Positions 43,635 through 52,616 of a DNA stretch of 64,000 nt are shown piece after piece. The DNA comes from Bacteroides sp. CAG:1060_57_27 (GTDB lineage: Bacteria > Bacteroidota > Bacteroidia > Bacteroidales > UBA932). The notes beneath the pieces were generated by a model. It was not told the origin of the DNA and made no database searches. It saw only the letters and a list, made by a program, of their open reading frames with translations. How positions within the stretch are numbered: position 1 is the first letter of the stretch; every line of letters starts with the position of its first letter. The DNA is taken from NCBI GenBank assembly GCA_001915575.1, contig MNQT01000027.1:85633-149632 (forward strand). The letters are read 5' to 3'. Made by a program: the position numbers and the translations under genes.

Positions 43635-44069
43635 TCATTTTACTCCCGTGCTGCCGAAGCCTCCGCCGCCGCGCGCCGACTCCTCCAGGCTGTCCGCGGC
43701 CTCCCACTCTATCTTCTCGTGACGCGCGAGCACGAGCTGCGCTATCCTCTCGCCCCTCTCGACGACGAAAGGTCCGCTTCCAAGGTTCACGAGTATCACG
43801 CACACCTCTCCCCTGTAGTCGGAGTCTATCGTCCCGGGAGCGTTGAGCACCGTGACACCATTCCTGGCCGCGAGTCCGCTGCGCGGCCTGACCTGCACCT
43901 CGTAACCCGAAGGGATCTCCAGATACAGCCCGGTAGGCACCAGCGCCCTGCCCAGAGGCGGTATCGTGACGGACTCGGCGTTGTCGGCACGCACGTCCAT
44001 GCCGGCCGAAAATTCGGTAGCGTACTCCGGAAGGGAGTTTGCGCTGCGGTTAATTACCTTCACTTTCAT
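43635..44069 (-). CDS. dut: dUTP diphosphatase
   Basis: 144 residues; trimeric dUTPase that hydrolyses dUTP to dUMP. All five motifs are visible: [10 protein letters not shown] (1), [12 protein letters not shown] (2), [13 protein letters not shown] (3, with catalytic Asp and product-binding Tyr nearby), [12 protein letters not shown] (4) and [10 protein letters not shown] (5). Normal length. Upstream 142 bases to the LptF/G gene are GC-rich inverted repeats without a coding frame; murF follows after 97 bases. Confidence 0.96.
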   Translation of the reverse strand: MKVKVINRSANSLPEYATEFSAGMDVRADNAESVTIPPLGRALVPTGLYLEIPSGYEVQVRPRSGLAARNGVTVLNAPGTIDSDYRGEVCVILVNLGSGPFVVERGERIAQLVLARHEKIEWEAADSLEESARGGGGFGSTGVK

Positions 44070-44211
44070 ATTCGTAAAAACATATCGTCTTCCAGCGGTC
44101 TGCCGTTCATCAGCCTGAGGCGCCCGTTCCGTCCGCCCCGATTCCGCTCAGTCTTCCGGCCGGCCCTGTCCGGTCAGCGGTCAGCCCGGTCCGGCCCGTG
44201 GCGGGACGGCG

Positions 44212-45288
44212 TCATTTGGGCGCCATGCGGTACAGCGCCGCGGCCACGGCGGCGAACAGCACGTTCGGTATCCACAGGGCTATTCCAGGCGGCAGCGTGT
44301 TGGTATACACGAACATCTCGCTGAAGCGCAGGAAAAGTATGTAGGTGAACGCCAGCGCTATCCCTATGCCCAGGTTCCAGCCTATCCCGCCCCTCTTCTT
44401 CTTCGAAGACAGGCTAACTCCCATTATGGTGAGTATTATGGCCGAGAACGGCATCGCGTAGCGCCTGTTCTTCTCTATCTTGGCATACATCACGTTCGCG
44501 TCGCCCCTCATGGTCTGCGTCCGGATGAGGTCGTTCAGGTCCTTTATGGGGAGCGTCTCCACGGTCTTGTCGTTGTTGAACAGGTCCTTGATCGTAAGGG
44601 CTATCACGGTGTCGACCCTCTCCCTGAACTCCACCCTGTCGGCAAGACCCTCGGAATAGTAGCGCGTATAGACCTTCCTGAGGTTCCAGCCCGCCGTCGT
44701 ACTGTCCCACACCGCGTTCTGCGCGCTGACCTTCTTCACGAGCTGCCCGTCCTTCACGTCCTCTATCGTGAAACGGTAGCCCGTGTTGTTCCATCGGCTG
44801 AAGGACTCTATGTACACATACTGGCCCGGAGCTATCTGGTAATGGATGTCCCTCACCGTGGTGTTGCCTGTCTTCACGTACTTGCTCTCGAACTCTATCC
44901 TCGTGGCGTTCGAGCGAGGTATCACATAGAGGTTGAGCGCGAGCGAGAACGAGGCTATCAAGGCGGCGCAGCAGACATACGGCACCAGCATGCGCCTGTA
45001 GCTCACTCCGCCGGACAGTATAGCGATTATCTCCGAGTTCGCAGCCATGCGCGAGGTGAAGAATATCACTGTGATGAACACGAACAGCGGGGAGAACATG
45101 TTCATGAAGTAGGGAATGAAGTTCAGGTAGTAGTCGAACACTATCTCCCGCAGCGGAGCCTCGTTCTTCACGAAGTTCTCTATCTTCTCCGAGATGTCGA
45201 AGACGATGACTATCCCTATTATCAGAATCAGGGACATGAAGAAAGTCAGGATGAACTTTCTGGATATGTACAGGTCTATCTTCTTCAT
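44212..45288 (-). CDS. LptF/LptG-family permease (YjgP/YjgQ)
   Basis: 358 residues from MKKIDLYISRKFILTFF, the family's usual N terminus; an ATG 19 codons upstream overlaps the tgt gene and is unlikely. Three helices at the N terminus, a large periplasmic beta-jellyroll region in the middle (ESKYVKTGNTTVRDIHYQIA) and three helices at the C terminus (GWNLGIGIALAFTYILFLRF). Permease subunit of the LptB2FG complex that moves lipopolysaccharide from the inner membrane. Cannot tell LptF from LptG by eye, though LptG-like order is more likely. Follows tgt by 14 bases, an arrangement common in Bacteroidetes. Confidence 0.88.
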   Translation of the reverse strand: MKKIDLYISRKFILTFFMSLILIIGIVIVFDISEKIENFVKNEAPLREIVFDYYLNFIPYFMNMFSPLFVFITVIFFTSRMAANSEIIAILSGGVSYRRMLVPYVCCAALIASFSLALNLYVIPRSNATRIEFESKYVKTGNTTVRDIHYQIAPGQYVYIESFSRWNNTGYRFTIEDVKDGQLVKKVSAQNAVWDSTTAGWNLRKVYTRYYSEGLADRVEFRERVDTVIALTIKDLFNNDKTVETLPIKDLNDLIRTQTMRGDANVMYAKIEKNRRYAMPFSAIILTIMGVSLSSKKKRGGIGWNLGIGIALAFTYILFLRFSEMFVYTNTLPPGIALWIPNVLFAAVAAALYRMAPK

Positions 45289-45302
45289 CCTTGTCCCGAC
45301 GG

Positions 45303-46433
45303 CTACAGCCTTTTTCCGAGATCCGCCGTCACCGAATCCTTCCATGCGGCGAAATCGCCCTTCACTATATGCTCCCTGGCCTGCCTTACGAGGTCGAGGT
45401 AGAACGCGAGGTTGTGCTCGCTGGCGAGCATGGCCGCGAACATCTCACCGGCCTTGAAGAGGTGGTGCAGGTACGCGCGCGAATACCTGTGGTCGACAAA
45501 GGAAGTGCCGGCAGGGTCTATCTCCGTGAAATCGTCCGCCCACTTGGCGTTGCGCATGTTCATGATTCCGTTCCAGGTGAAGAGCATGCCGTTGCGCGCG
45601 TTGCGCGTCGGCATCACGCAGTCGAACATGTCGACCCCGCGCGCTATGCCTTCGAGTATGTTGGCCGGAGTGCCCACGCCCATAAGGTATCTCGGGGCGT
45701 CCTCAGGGAGCAGCGGGCAGACGAGCTCCAGCATCTCGTACATCTTCTCGGTTGGCTCTCCTACGGCGAGACCGCCTATCGCGAAGCCTTCCGCACCGGT
45801 CTGCACCGCATGGTCGGCAGCCTCCCTGCGCAGGTCGGGATATACGCAGCCCTGCACTATGGGGAAGAAGGTCTGCGAATAGCCGTACAGCGGCTCCGTC
45901 TGCCTGAAGCGGGCGGAGAACCTCTCGAGCCAGGACTTGGTGAGGTCGAGGCTCCTGCGGGCATACGAATGGTCGGCGTCGCCAGGACAGCATTCGTCGA
46001 GGGCCATCATTATGTCGGCGCCTATGACGCGCTGGGTGTCGACGTTGTTCTCCGGCGTGAAGACATGCCTGGAGCCGTCGATATGGCTCTGGAAGGTACA
46101 AGCCTCGGGAGTCAGGCGGCGTATCTGCGCGAGCGAGAACACCTGGAAGCCGCCGCTGTCGGTAAGTATCGGCCTGTCCCAGGACTCGAAGCTGTGGAGG
46201 CCTCCGGCGGCGCGCAGGGTGTCGAGGCCGGGGCGCAGGTACAGGTGATAGGTGTTGCCCAGGATGATCTCCGCCCCGATGTCGTCCACGAGGTCGCGGT
46301 GGTACACCCCCTTGACGGAACCGACCGTCCCGACGGGCATGAATATGGGAGTATGTATGTCGCCGTGGTCGGTCGACAGCACGCCGGTGCGGGCGTCGCT
46401 GTGCGGATCGGTGGCGCTTAGCGTAAATTTCAT
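45303..46433 (-). CDS. tgt: tRNA-guanine transglycosylase (Tgt), without zinc cysteines
   Basis: 376 residues. Exchanges guanine-34 for a queuosine precursor in tRNAs with GUN anticodons. Family motifs: FMPVGTVGSVKGVYH, TDSGGFQVFSLAQIRR (Asp general base), GGLAVGEPTEKMYE (substrate Gly-rich loop), YLMGVGTPANILEGI and the nucleophilic Asp region MFDCVMPTRNARNGMLFT. The C-terminal zinc site of most bacterial Tgts (C-x-C-x2-C before YSRAYLHHL) is missing: the segment reads DPAGTSFVDHRYSRAYLHHL with no Cys, while the His in ASEHNL is kept. Its promoter suggests a leaderless mRNA. LptF/G gene follows. Confidence 0.93.
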   Translation of the reverse strand: MKFTLSATDPHSDARTGVLSTDHGDIHTPIFMPVGTVGSVKGVYHRDLVDDIGAEIILGNTYHLYLRPGLDTLRAAGGLHSFESWDRPILTDSGGFQVFSLAQIRRLTPEACTFQSHIDGSRHVFTPENNVDTQRVIGADIMMALDECCPGDADHSYARRSLDLTKSWLERFSARFRQTEPLYGYSQTFFPIVQGCVYPDLRREAADHAVQTGAEGFAIGGLAVGEPTEKMYEMLELVCPLLPEDAPRYLMGVGTPANILEGIARGVDMFDCVMPTRNARNGMLFTWNGIMNMRNAKWADDFTEIDPAGTSFVDHRYSRAYLHHLFKAGEMFAAMLASEHNLAFYLDLVRQAREHIVKGDFAAWKDSVTADLGKRL

Positions 46434-46437
46434 TCTG

Positions 46438-46445
46438 CAAAGATA
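46438..46445 (-). promoter_or_regulatory. -7 box of tgt, leaderless spacing
   Basis: TATCTTTG on the minus strand ends four bases before the tgt ATG, so transcription would start at or beside the start codon. Same spacing as the lipid kinase promoter at 12721-12728. Confidence 0.55.
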
Positions 46446-46465
46446 GCAAATTCAAAACAGTTTTT

Positions 46466-46473
46466 TATTTTTG
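46466..46473 (+). promoter_or_regulatory. -7 box of the nucleoside transporter gene
   Basis: TATTTTTG, 27 bases before the start codon, divergent from tgt. Confidence 0.5.
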
Positions 46474-46500
46474 CATACTTACAAAACTAAAGACCAAGAA

Positions 46501-47793
46501 ATGAAGAATTCATCCGCCGTCAGCCTGAGACTGATAATAATGAACTTCCTCGAGTTCGCCGTCTGGGGCGCATACCTGACCTCGATGGGAAGTTTCCTCG
46601 CCAAGTCGGACTTCGGTTCGCAGATCTGGCTTTTCTACGCGACACAGGGATTCGTCTCCATATTCATGCCAGCGCTCATGGGCATAGTGGCCGACAAGTG
46701 GGTTCCGGCCCAGAAGGTGCTTTCGCTGTGCCAGGGAGTTTCCGGAGCGGCTATGCTCGGAGCCGGACTGTACGCCATGAGCGCCGGGGCCGGCATCCAG
46801 TTCGGGATATTCTTCGCCCTCTATACGCTTAGCGTGGCCTTCTTCATGCCCACCATAGCGATAGCCAACTCAGTGGCTTACAACGCGCTCGAGAAGAACG
46901 GCAAGGATCCCGTCAAGGACTTCCCCCCGATCAGGGTGTTCGGCACCGTGGGCTTCATCTGCTCGATGCTCTTTGTGAACTTCATGACCGGCGCCGACGG
47001 AGTGCAGTTCCAGCACAGCTACAACCAGTTCATCGTTTCCGGTGCGCTCGGGCTCGTCCTCTGCATCTACGCGCTGACGCTTCCCGACTGTCCCTGCAAG
47101 CCCAGGAGCGCGGAGCGCCAGAGCTTCGCCGAGGCAACCGGACTCAGCGCGTTCAGGCTGTTCCGCAACGGGCAGTTCGCTATCTTCTTCATATTCTCGA
47201 TGCTGCTCGGAGCCGCGCTGCAGATTACCAACGGCTACGCCAACACCTTCATAACCTCCTTCCAGGAGATTCCCGCCTATGCCGACACCTGGGGCGCGCG
47301 CAACGCCAACGCCCTGATTTCGCTGAGCCAGCTCTCGGAGACGCTCTGCATACTGCTGATCCCCCTGTTCCTCGGCAAGTTCGGCATCAAGAAGGTGATG
47401 CTCATCGCCATGTTCGCATGGGTGTTCCGCTTCGGCTTCTTCGGCCTCGGCAATCCCGGCAGCGGAGTATGGCTGTTCGTGCTGAGCTGCATAGTGTACG
47501 GCGTGGCGTTCGACTTCTTCAACATCTCGGGTTCGCTCTATGTCAACGAGAATGTAGACAAGGGCATGCGTTCGTCCGCACAAGGCCTGTTCATGCTGAT
47601 GACCAACGGCCTCGGCGCCTCGATAGGCACATGGGCGGCCGGACTCGTCGTGAACCATTTCGTCTACAACGCCGACACCCCCGACTGGAGTACGGCATGG
47701 TACATATTCGCCGCCTACGCCTTCGTAGTCGGAGTCCTGTTCATGATCCTGTTCAAGGATCCCAAGAAGCGGCATGGAGTTCAGGCTGATTGA
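46501..47793 (+). CDS. Nucleoside:H+ symporter (NupG/XapB-like MFS protein)
   Basis: 430 residues, about 12 membrane helices. The start MKNSSAVSLRLIIMNFLEFA and EFAVWGAYLTSMGSFL, followed by WLFYATQGFVSIFMPALMGI, PIRVFGTVGFICSM and FLGKFGIKKVMLIAMFAW, follows the nucleoside permease pattern. Predicted inner-membrane uptake of nucleosides driven by protons. Queuosine salvage is tempting because tgt is divergent next door, but the substrate is not known. Its last 20 bases overlap the start of the next gene. Confidence 0.82.
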   Translation: MKNSSAVSLRLIIMNFLEFAVWGAYLTSMGSFLAKSDFGSQIWLFYATQGFVSIFMPALMGIVADKWVPAQKVLSLCQGVSGAAMLGAGLYAMSAGAGIQFGIFFALYTLSVAFFMPTIAIANSVAYNALEKNGKDPVKDFPPIRVFGTVGFICSMLFVNFMTGADGVQFQHSYNQFIVSGALGLVLCIYALTLPDCPCKPRSAERQSFAEATGLSAFRLFRNGQFAIFFIFSMLLGAALQITNGYANTFITSFQEIPAYADTWGARNANALISLSQLSETLCILLIPLFLGKFGIKKVMLIAMFAWVFRFGFFGLGNPGSGVWLFVLSCIVYGVAFDFFNISGSLYVNENVDKGMRSSAQGLFMLMTNGLGASIGTWAAGLVVNHFVYNADTPDWSTAWYIFAAYAFVVGVLFMILFKDPKKRHGVQAD

Positions 47794-49822
47794 ATCCTCC
47801 GCCGAGGCGCGGGAACTGCGCCTGGAACTCGGAACCTTCGAAAAGGAGATCTATATCCCGTCATTCCCGGACAATGACGAGAGGGAGCCTTTCGAGAGCA
47901 TACTCTCGCGCCTCGAGCCGTCCGCATACCCCCGCACGGCCATAGTGCTCGCGTACAGCGGAGGCAGGCTTGCCGGAGGCGAGGTGTTCGACTACTACCC
48001 CGACTGCCGTTCGGCCGAACTGATCTACATAGCCCTCGATCCGCTCAGACGCGGAATGGGCATGGGCGACGAACTGCTTTCGGAGGGCACGAAGAAGTTC
48101 ATGGACGCCCTCGCCTTCCGCGGCGAGAAGTGCCGGAGACTTTATTTCGAGACGGAGAACCCCTTCATCCCTTCCGGGGACGAGAGCATGGACAAGGTCT
48201 CGAGGGTGCGCTTCTTCGCGCGCAACTCGGCCTGCAGGGTGCCGATAAGGTATTTCCAGCCGCCGCTGTCGGGCGATGCCGACTGGGCGGAGAACCTCTA
48301 CTTGTGCATGCTGCCGCAGTTTTCGGGAGGAAGCACGGAGATACCCGCGGGCGAACTCAAGGAGTTCCTGCGCTGCTTCTACCGCGGGCTCGGAATAGAG
48401 GACGGACACCCCAAGTTCGCCGAGATGATGCGCGGCGTCGACTACGCCACCGAAAGCGACGGCAGCATAAGCTGCCACAGTTTCGCGGAGCAGCCTCAGT
48501 TCCGCCTTTCGCGCTTCTCGCTGGTATACCACTTCCTGCTTGACGCCAAGGCGGCCGACACCGACAGCGGCGAAAGCCCGCTCTTCAACTCATACGAGTG
48601 CGACCTGATGAACTACAGCCTGCAGCAGCTCGACCGCAGGCCGGTCAGGACACGCCACATCAGACTCTACAAGAGGCTCAGGCTGCATCTGCCGCGCTTC
48701 TACAGGTACACCTCCGAAGGGCATCACTTCTACAAGGTATCGGAGCACAGGGACCTCACCGTAAACGCTTCCCTCAACTGCTCGGAGAACCTGACACGCA
48801 ACATAAGCATAGCCCACCTCGTGATCACCACCGACGGCCGCGAGGGTGGAGAGTTCAACGAACTCGACTGCATTAAGCTTATCACGGCCTTCGGAAGCAT
48901 CCAGGAGAAGTTCGACATTCCCGACCGGGGAGAGCTCAGCGTCGAGGACCTGGAGAGCGGGAAGCGCTGGAACACCATAGAGGCCTTCGTATCCGACAAC
49001 TTCGCCGGGAGACCCTGCAGGGTCCTGCGCAACGGCATCACCGAACTCGACCTCGCAAAGGTCATGGACAACGAGGGCAGGCAGCTTTTCAGAAGTTTCG
49101 GCGAGTTCCGCGACTCGGTTATACTGAGCCGCAATCCAGACGAAAGCCCCTGGAACATGGCGTTCTGCGGCCTCATACTCGGCATATTCGACTTCATGAG
49201 GATGAACAGCGCGGAAATCTCAGACACCGTCAAGCCCATAGCAGTGCGCAGGGACTCATTCATCGTCCTCTGCCGCGGCCACCTGATGAAGCTGAAGTTC
49301 GACGAGCGTTCCGAGGACGAGACCGCGAACATACTGATCTCGCCCTATCTGCTGATTCCAAGCGCGGTGCTCAGCATAAACGAGATAGTCCTCGACCGCT
49401 GCGAGAAGGTCATCGGCGAGCCCCTTCCCGAGAACGAGACCTACTACCGCAAGAGCATGCTCCTCTCCGAGCGCATACGCAGCGTCATGTCGTCCATGAA
49501 CACCGAATATCTCCAGGACGTGTTCCACTACCCCAGCGAGCAGGAAATAATGGACGAGGGCACGAGGCAGCGCGGCCTCGGCAGACGCTACGCCCAGCTG
49601 GAGAAGAGGCTCGACAAGGAACGTATGCTTATGGAGGAGTACAAGGGCAAGGACCAGCTCGGCCCGGACTACTTTACTAACGCTATGCTCGCTATCCTCG
49701 CTCTGCTTCAGGTCACTGCTCCCCTGTTCGGCAAAACTGTATGGCTGATACTGACCTTCGTCTTCGCCGGCATCATCGGAGCCCTTAGCTTCATCCAGGT
49801 CCGCAGGCGCCTCAAGCTGTAG
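47774..49822 (+). CDS. GNAT domain fused to a large unknown domain and two membrane helices
   Basis: 682 residues. The N terminus (about 1-160) is GNAT-like: GGRLAGGEVFDYYPDCRSAE, ELIYIALDPLRRGMGMGDEL and YFETENPF resemble the acetyl-CoA site. The middle, about 200-560, is unrecognised, without repeats. Near 590-640 a charged coiled coil (GLGRRYAQLEKRLDKERMLM) leads into two helices (AMLAILALLQVTAPLFG and VWLILTFVFAGIIGALSFI) and a short basic tail, a CorA-like end layout. Start overlaps the upstream transporter by 20 bases, so translation is probably coupled. Function unknown; possibly membrane-anchored acetylation. Confidence 0.6.
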   Translation: MEFRLIESSAEARELRLELGTFEKEIYIPSFPDNDEREPFESILSRLEPSAYPRTAIVLAYSGGRLAGGEVFDYYPDCRSAELIYIALDPLRRGMGMGDELLSEGTKKFMDALAFRGEKCRRLYFETENPFIPSGDESMDKVSRVRFFARNSACRVPIRYFQPPLSGDADWAENLYLCMLPQFSGGSTEIPAGELKEFLRCFYRGLGIEDGHPKFAEMMRGVDYATESDGSISCHSFAEQPQFRLSRFSLVYHFLLDAKAADTDSGESPLFNSYECDLMNYSLQQLDRRPVRTRHIRLYKRLRLHLPRFYRYTSEGHHFYKVSEHRDLTVNASLNCSENLTRNISIAHLVITTDGREGGEFNELDCIKLITAFGSIQEKFDIPDRGELSVEDLESGKRWNTIEAFVSDNFAGRPCRVLRNGITELDLAKVMDNEGRQLFRSFGEFRDSVILSRNPDESPWNMAFCGLILGIFDFMRMNSAEISDTVKPIAVRRDSFIVLCRGHLMKLKFDERSEDETANILISPYLLIPSAVLSINEIVLDRCEKVIGEPLPENETYYRKSMLLSERIRSVMSSMNTEYLQDVFHYPSEQEIMDEGTRQRGLGRRYAQLEKRLDKERMLMEEYKGKDQLGPDYFTNAMLAILALLQVTAPLFGKTVWLILTFVFAGIIGALSFIQVRRRLKL

Positions 49823-49985
49823 GCGGACATGTAATTATCTGACCCGTTGCCGGGCCGATGCCGCGGACACTGCGTCTCGGATTTCGGCAAATGTTGCGGT
49901 TTTGCCAAAGTATACCTTGTACTTTCAGCAAATATGCTTGGAATTCATATGTATATTTTGCATTTTTGCAGAAAACAGCTTGTTT

Positions 49986-51197
49986 ATGGAAATAATCGAA
50001 CGTCCCGAGTATCTCAACCATATCGTTTCCCTGTTGGGCAGAGATATGATAATTATTCTTGTCGGTCAACGCCGCGTAGGCAAGAGCTATATGCTGAAGC
50101 AGCTGCAAATTTGGCTTAAAGCACATCGAAGCACAGCCAATGTCGTATATATCAATAAGGAACTTTATGCGTTCAGGGACATTGTATCTGCCGGTGATTT
50201 GTATGAATACGCCGTAAACAACCTGCCAGACGGAACTGACAATTACCTCCTTATTGACGAAGTACAGGATATAGACGATTATGAAGACGCCCTGCGCAGC
50301 CTCCATGCAGAAAAGCGGTGTCAAATCGTAGCTACAGGCAATAATGCCTATATTTTCTCTTCAGAACTCAGCACCCGGCTTTCCGGACGGTATATTGAGG
50401 TTCCCATACACAGCCTCACTTACAGAGAATTCTTGCGTTTCCATGGATTGGAAGATACAGACAAGAGTCTTTTGACTTATCTCCGTGCGGGTGGACTTCC
50501 CGGCCTTTGCCATTATGATATGGAGGATGAGAACCAGATAAGGGACTATCTACAGGGAGTTTACAACACCATCATGTTGCGGGATGTTATCGCACGGGAG
50601 GAAATCCGCAATGTGGCGTTCATTGAAAACCTCTCCACATTTATCGCTGACAACATCGGTAAGCTCATTTCGGTAAGAAACGTTGCCAACACCATGAAAT
50701 CGCAGGGCGAAAAAGTATCCGATATACTTACTTCCACCTACCTACGCTATCTGTGCGGAGCATTTATCATCTCCCCTGTACAGAGATACGACATACATGG
50801 GAAGCGCATTTTCGAACAGAGCAATAAATACTATTTTGCCGACCACGGCCTGCGTAACCTGCTTTGCGGGTTCAACCTGCGCGGCAGCATCGAGAAAGTA
50901 ATGGAGAATGTCATCTTTCATCATCTTGTCACACAGGGATTCAAGGTGACGGTCGGCATCCTTCGAAGCGGCGAGGTGGACTTCGTGGCTATACGTGGAG
51001 AACAAACACTCTATGTTCAGGCGGTGTATCTGCTCGCTTCTAAAGAGACTATCGCAAGAGAATTCGGCAACCTGCACGGTATACGGGACAACTATCCGAA
51101 ATATGTCGTCTCAATGGATCCGGTCAGCGGCGGTCTTCCCGAATATCCCGGCATCAGGCATATTCATCTGCATGAATTCCTTATGACCGATTTTTAG
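49986..51197 (+). CDS. AAA ATPase with DUF4143-type C-terminal domain
   Basis: 403 residues from MEIIERPEYL; the frame is open 28 codons further upstream, but that part is hydrophobic and unlike the family. The AAA part has Walker A VGQRRVGKSYML (about 27-38), Walker B YLLIDEVQDIDDYED (about 95), sensor VATGNNAYIFS and RLSGRYIEVPIHSLTYREFL. The C-terminal DUF4143 domain carries REEIRNVAFIENLSTFIADN and a degenerate nuclease-like end (GILRSGEVDFVAIRGEQTLYVQ). Common, often horizontally acquired in Bacteroidetes; biological role unknown. Composition is more AT-rich than its neighbours and no partner gene is beside it. Confidence 0.83.
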   Translation: MEIIERPEYLNHIVSLLGRDMIIILVGQRRVGKSYMLKQLQIWLKAHRSTANVVYINKELYAFRDIVSAGDLYEYAVNNLPDGTDNYLLIDEVQDIDDYEDALRSLHAEKRCQIVATGNNAYIFSSELSTRLSGRYIEVPIHSLTYREFLRFHGLEDTDKSLLTYLRAGGLPGLCHYDMEDENQIRDYLQGVYNTIMLRDVIAREEIRNVAFIENLSTFIADNIGKLISVRNVANTMKSQGEKVSDILTSTYLRYLCGAFIISPVQRYDIHGKRIFEQSNKYYFADHGLRNLLCGFNLRGSIEKVMENVIFHHLVTQGFKVTVGILRSGEVDFVAIRGEQTLYVQAVYLLASKETIAREFGNLHGIRDNYPKYVVSMDPVSGGLPEYPGIRHIHLHEFLMTDF

Positions 51198-51224
51198 CAT
51201 ACCAGATCTTCCGGAAAACGGGAA

Positions 51225-51268
51225 AAGCCGGGCAGGCGGCGGTCTTTCCCGTCCGTCCTGTCCGGCTT
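51225..51268. terminator. Bidirectional terminator between the ATPase and potD
   Basis: AAGCCGG(G)CAGG and CCTG(T)CCGGCTT form a stem of about 11 pairs around a 20-base loop. On the minus strand it ends in CTTTTCCC. It lies between convergent genes. Confidence 0.6.
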
Positions 51269-51314
51269 CCATAAACCATATTGTCACTGCCCCTGCCGGG
51301 GCGTCAGGCTTCAG

Positions 51315-52616
51315 CTACCTTCTCGCGGCGCGACGGGAGTGTCTTCCCTTCTTGCTGCGTCCTCCAAGCACGAACGCGAGCACTGCCAGCACTGCGATGG
51401 CGCCGACTATAAGCCAGGTGAAGCTGTTCGCGTTGTCGCCCTTGACCCTCGACCACATGGCAAGCAGTTCCTCGGTGCCTCGGTCGTGCATCATTCCGCA
51501 GTACTCCATGATAGACGCGTCGGGATACATTATCGGGTTCAGGCAGGCTCCCTTGCCGGCCTCTCCGAAGAAGTAGCTCGCGTCGATCGGGGCGTATTGA
51601 GCATCGTCCGCCATCGCAGACAGTATCTCGTCGCCGCCTATGGCGCTCACATAGCCTATAACGTCCATGTTCCTAAGTGCGTTCTCGGGCAGGCACATGA
51701 AGTTTATGAAGTAGCGTGCGGCCTGGACGTTCTTGGCATACTTCGGGATGACCCAGCCGTCGAACCATACTATGCTTCCGTCCTCCGGTACAGCATAGTC
51801 TAGGGATACGCCCACGGCCTCAGCCTCCTCGATGGCCCACTGCGCATCGCCGCTCCAGGTCAGGTTGAGCCATGCCTTCTCCTTGGTCATCATCTCCTTT
51901 CCGAAATCAGCCTCCCATCCTGCGATATTGGGTTTCATTTCGTTCAGATAAGCCTCCACCCTGGCGATGGACTCGGGAGAGGCATCATAGGAAAGTTCCT
52001 CAACGGTAGTCTCTCCCCTGTCGATACGCTCCCTGTTGAGAGCTATGTTGAAAGTCGTATATACATCGCGGAAAGCCTCCTTCATCAGAACCTTGCCCTC
52101 GAACTTGGGATCCTTGAGCACATCCCAGGTAGACACCTCCTCCGGAGTGACATGGTCGGAGTTGTATGTGATGCCGACGGTACCCCACATATAGGGGACG
52201 GCATAGTCGTTGGCGTCCTTTCCGTTACCGTCCACCTGCGAAAGGAAGTCGTTCATGAACGGGGCCACGTTGACCGTATAGTCGGGAGTGGAGCCGAAGT
52301 CGCGGTCTATGGGAAGCAGCAGGTCCGCACGGAGCATGCGCTCGATGATGTATTCCGAGGGGCATACGACGTCGAAGTCCTCGTGTCCCTTCTCTATCTT
52401 CGAGAGCATGACTTCGTTGATGTCGAAGAGCTGGTAGATGACTTCGACGGGTTCTCCCGTCTGTTCTTCATACCACTGCTCGAACTCGTCGATGAGGTCT
52501 TCGTCGATATAGTCGGCCCAGTTGTACACCTTGAGCTGGTGCTCGCGGTCGGCGCCGTTGGCGGCAAAAGTCGCGGCTGCAATGAGGCACAGCGCAGATA
52601 CAAGGAATCTTTTCAT
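51315..52616 (-). CDS. potD: Spermidine/putrescine-binding protein PotD with C-terminal membrane anchor
   Basis: 433 residues; signal peptide MKRFLVSALCLIAAATFAANG. The mature part is a PotD/PotF-type binding protein: KVYNWADYIDEDLIDEF at the start, VVCPSEYIIERML, YAVPYMWGTVGITYNS, FNIALNR, IVWFDGWVIPKYAKN and EYCGMMHDRGTEELLAMW. After the normal end a single helix (FTWLIVGAIAVLAVLAFVLG) and a basic tail follow, which would tether it to the inner membrane instead of leaving it free or lipidated. Last gene of the polyamine operon; its start shares one base with the potC stop (TAATG). Confidence 0.93.
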   Translation of the reverse strand: MKRFLVSALCLIAAATFAANGADREHQLKVYNWADYIDEDLIDEFEQWYEEQTGEPVEVIYQLFDINEVMLSKIEKGHEDFDVVCPSEYIIERMLRADLLLPIDRDFGSTPDYTVNVAPFMNDFLSQVDGNGKDANDYAVPYMWGTVGITYNSDHVTPEEVSTWDVLKDPKFEGKVLMKEAFRDVYTTFNIALNRERIDRGETTVEELSYDASPESIARVEAYLNEMKPNIAGWEADFGKEMMTKEKAWLNLTWSGDAQWAIEEAEAVGVSLDYAVPEDGSIVWFDGWVIPKYAKNVQAARYFINFMCLPENALRNMDVIGYVSAIGGDEILSAMADDAQYAPIDASYFFGEAGKGACLNPIMYPDASIMEYCGMMHDRGTEELLAMWSRVKGDNANSFTWLIVGAIAVLAVLAFVLGGRSKKGRHSRRAARR

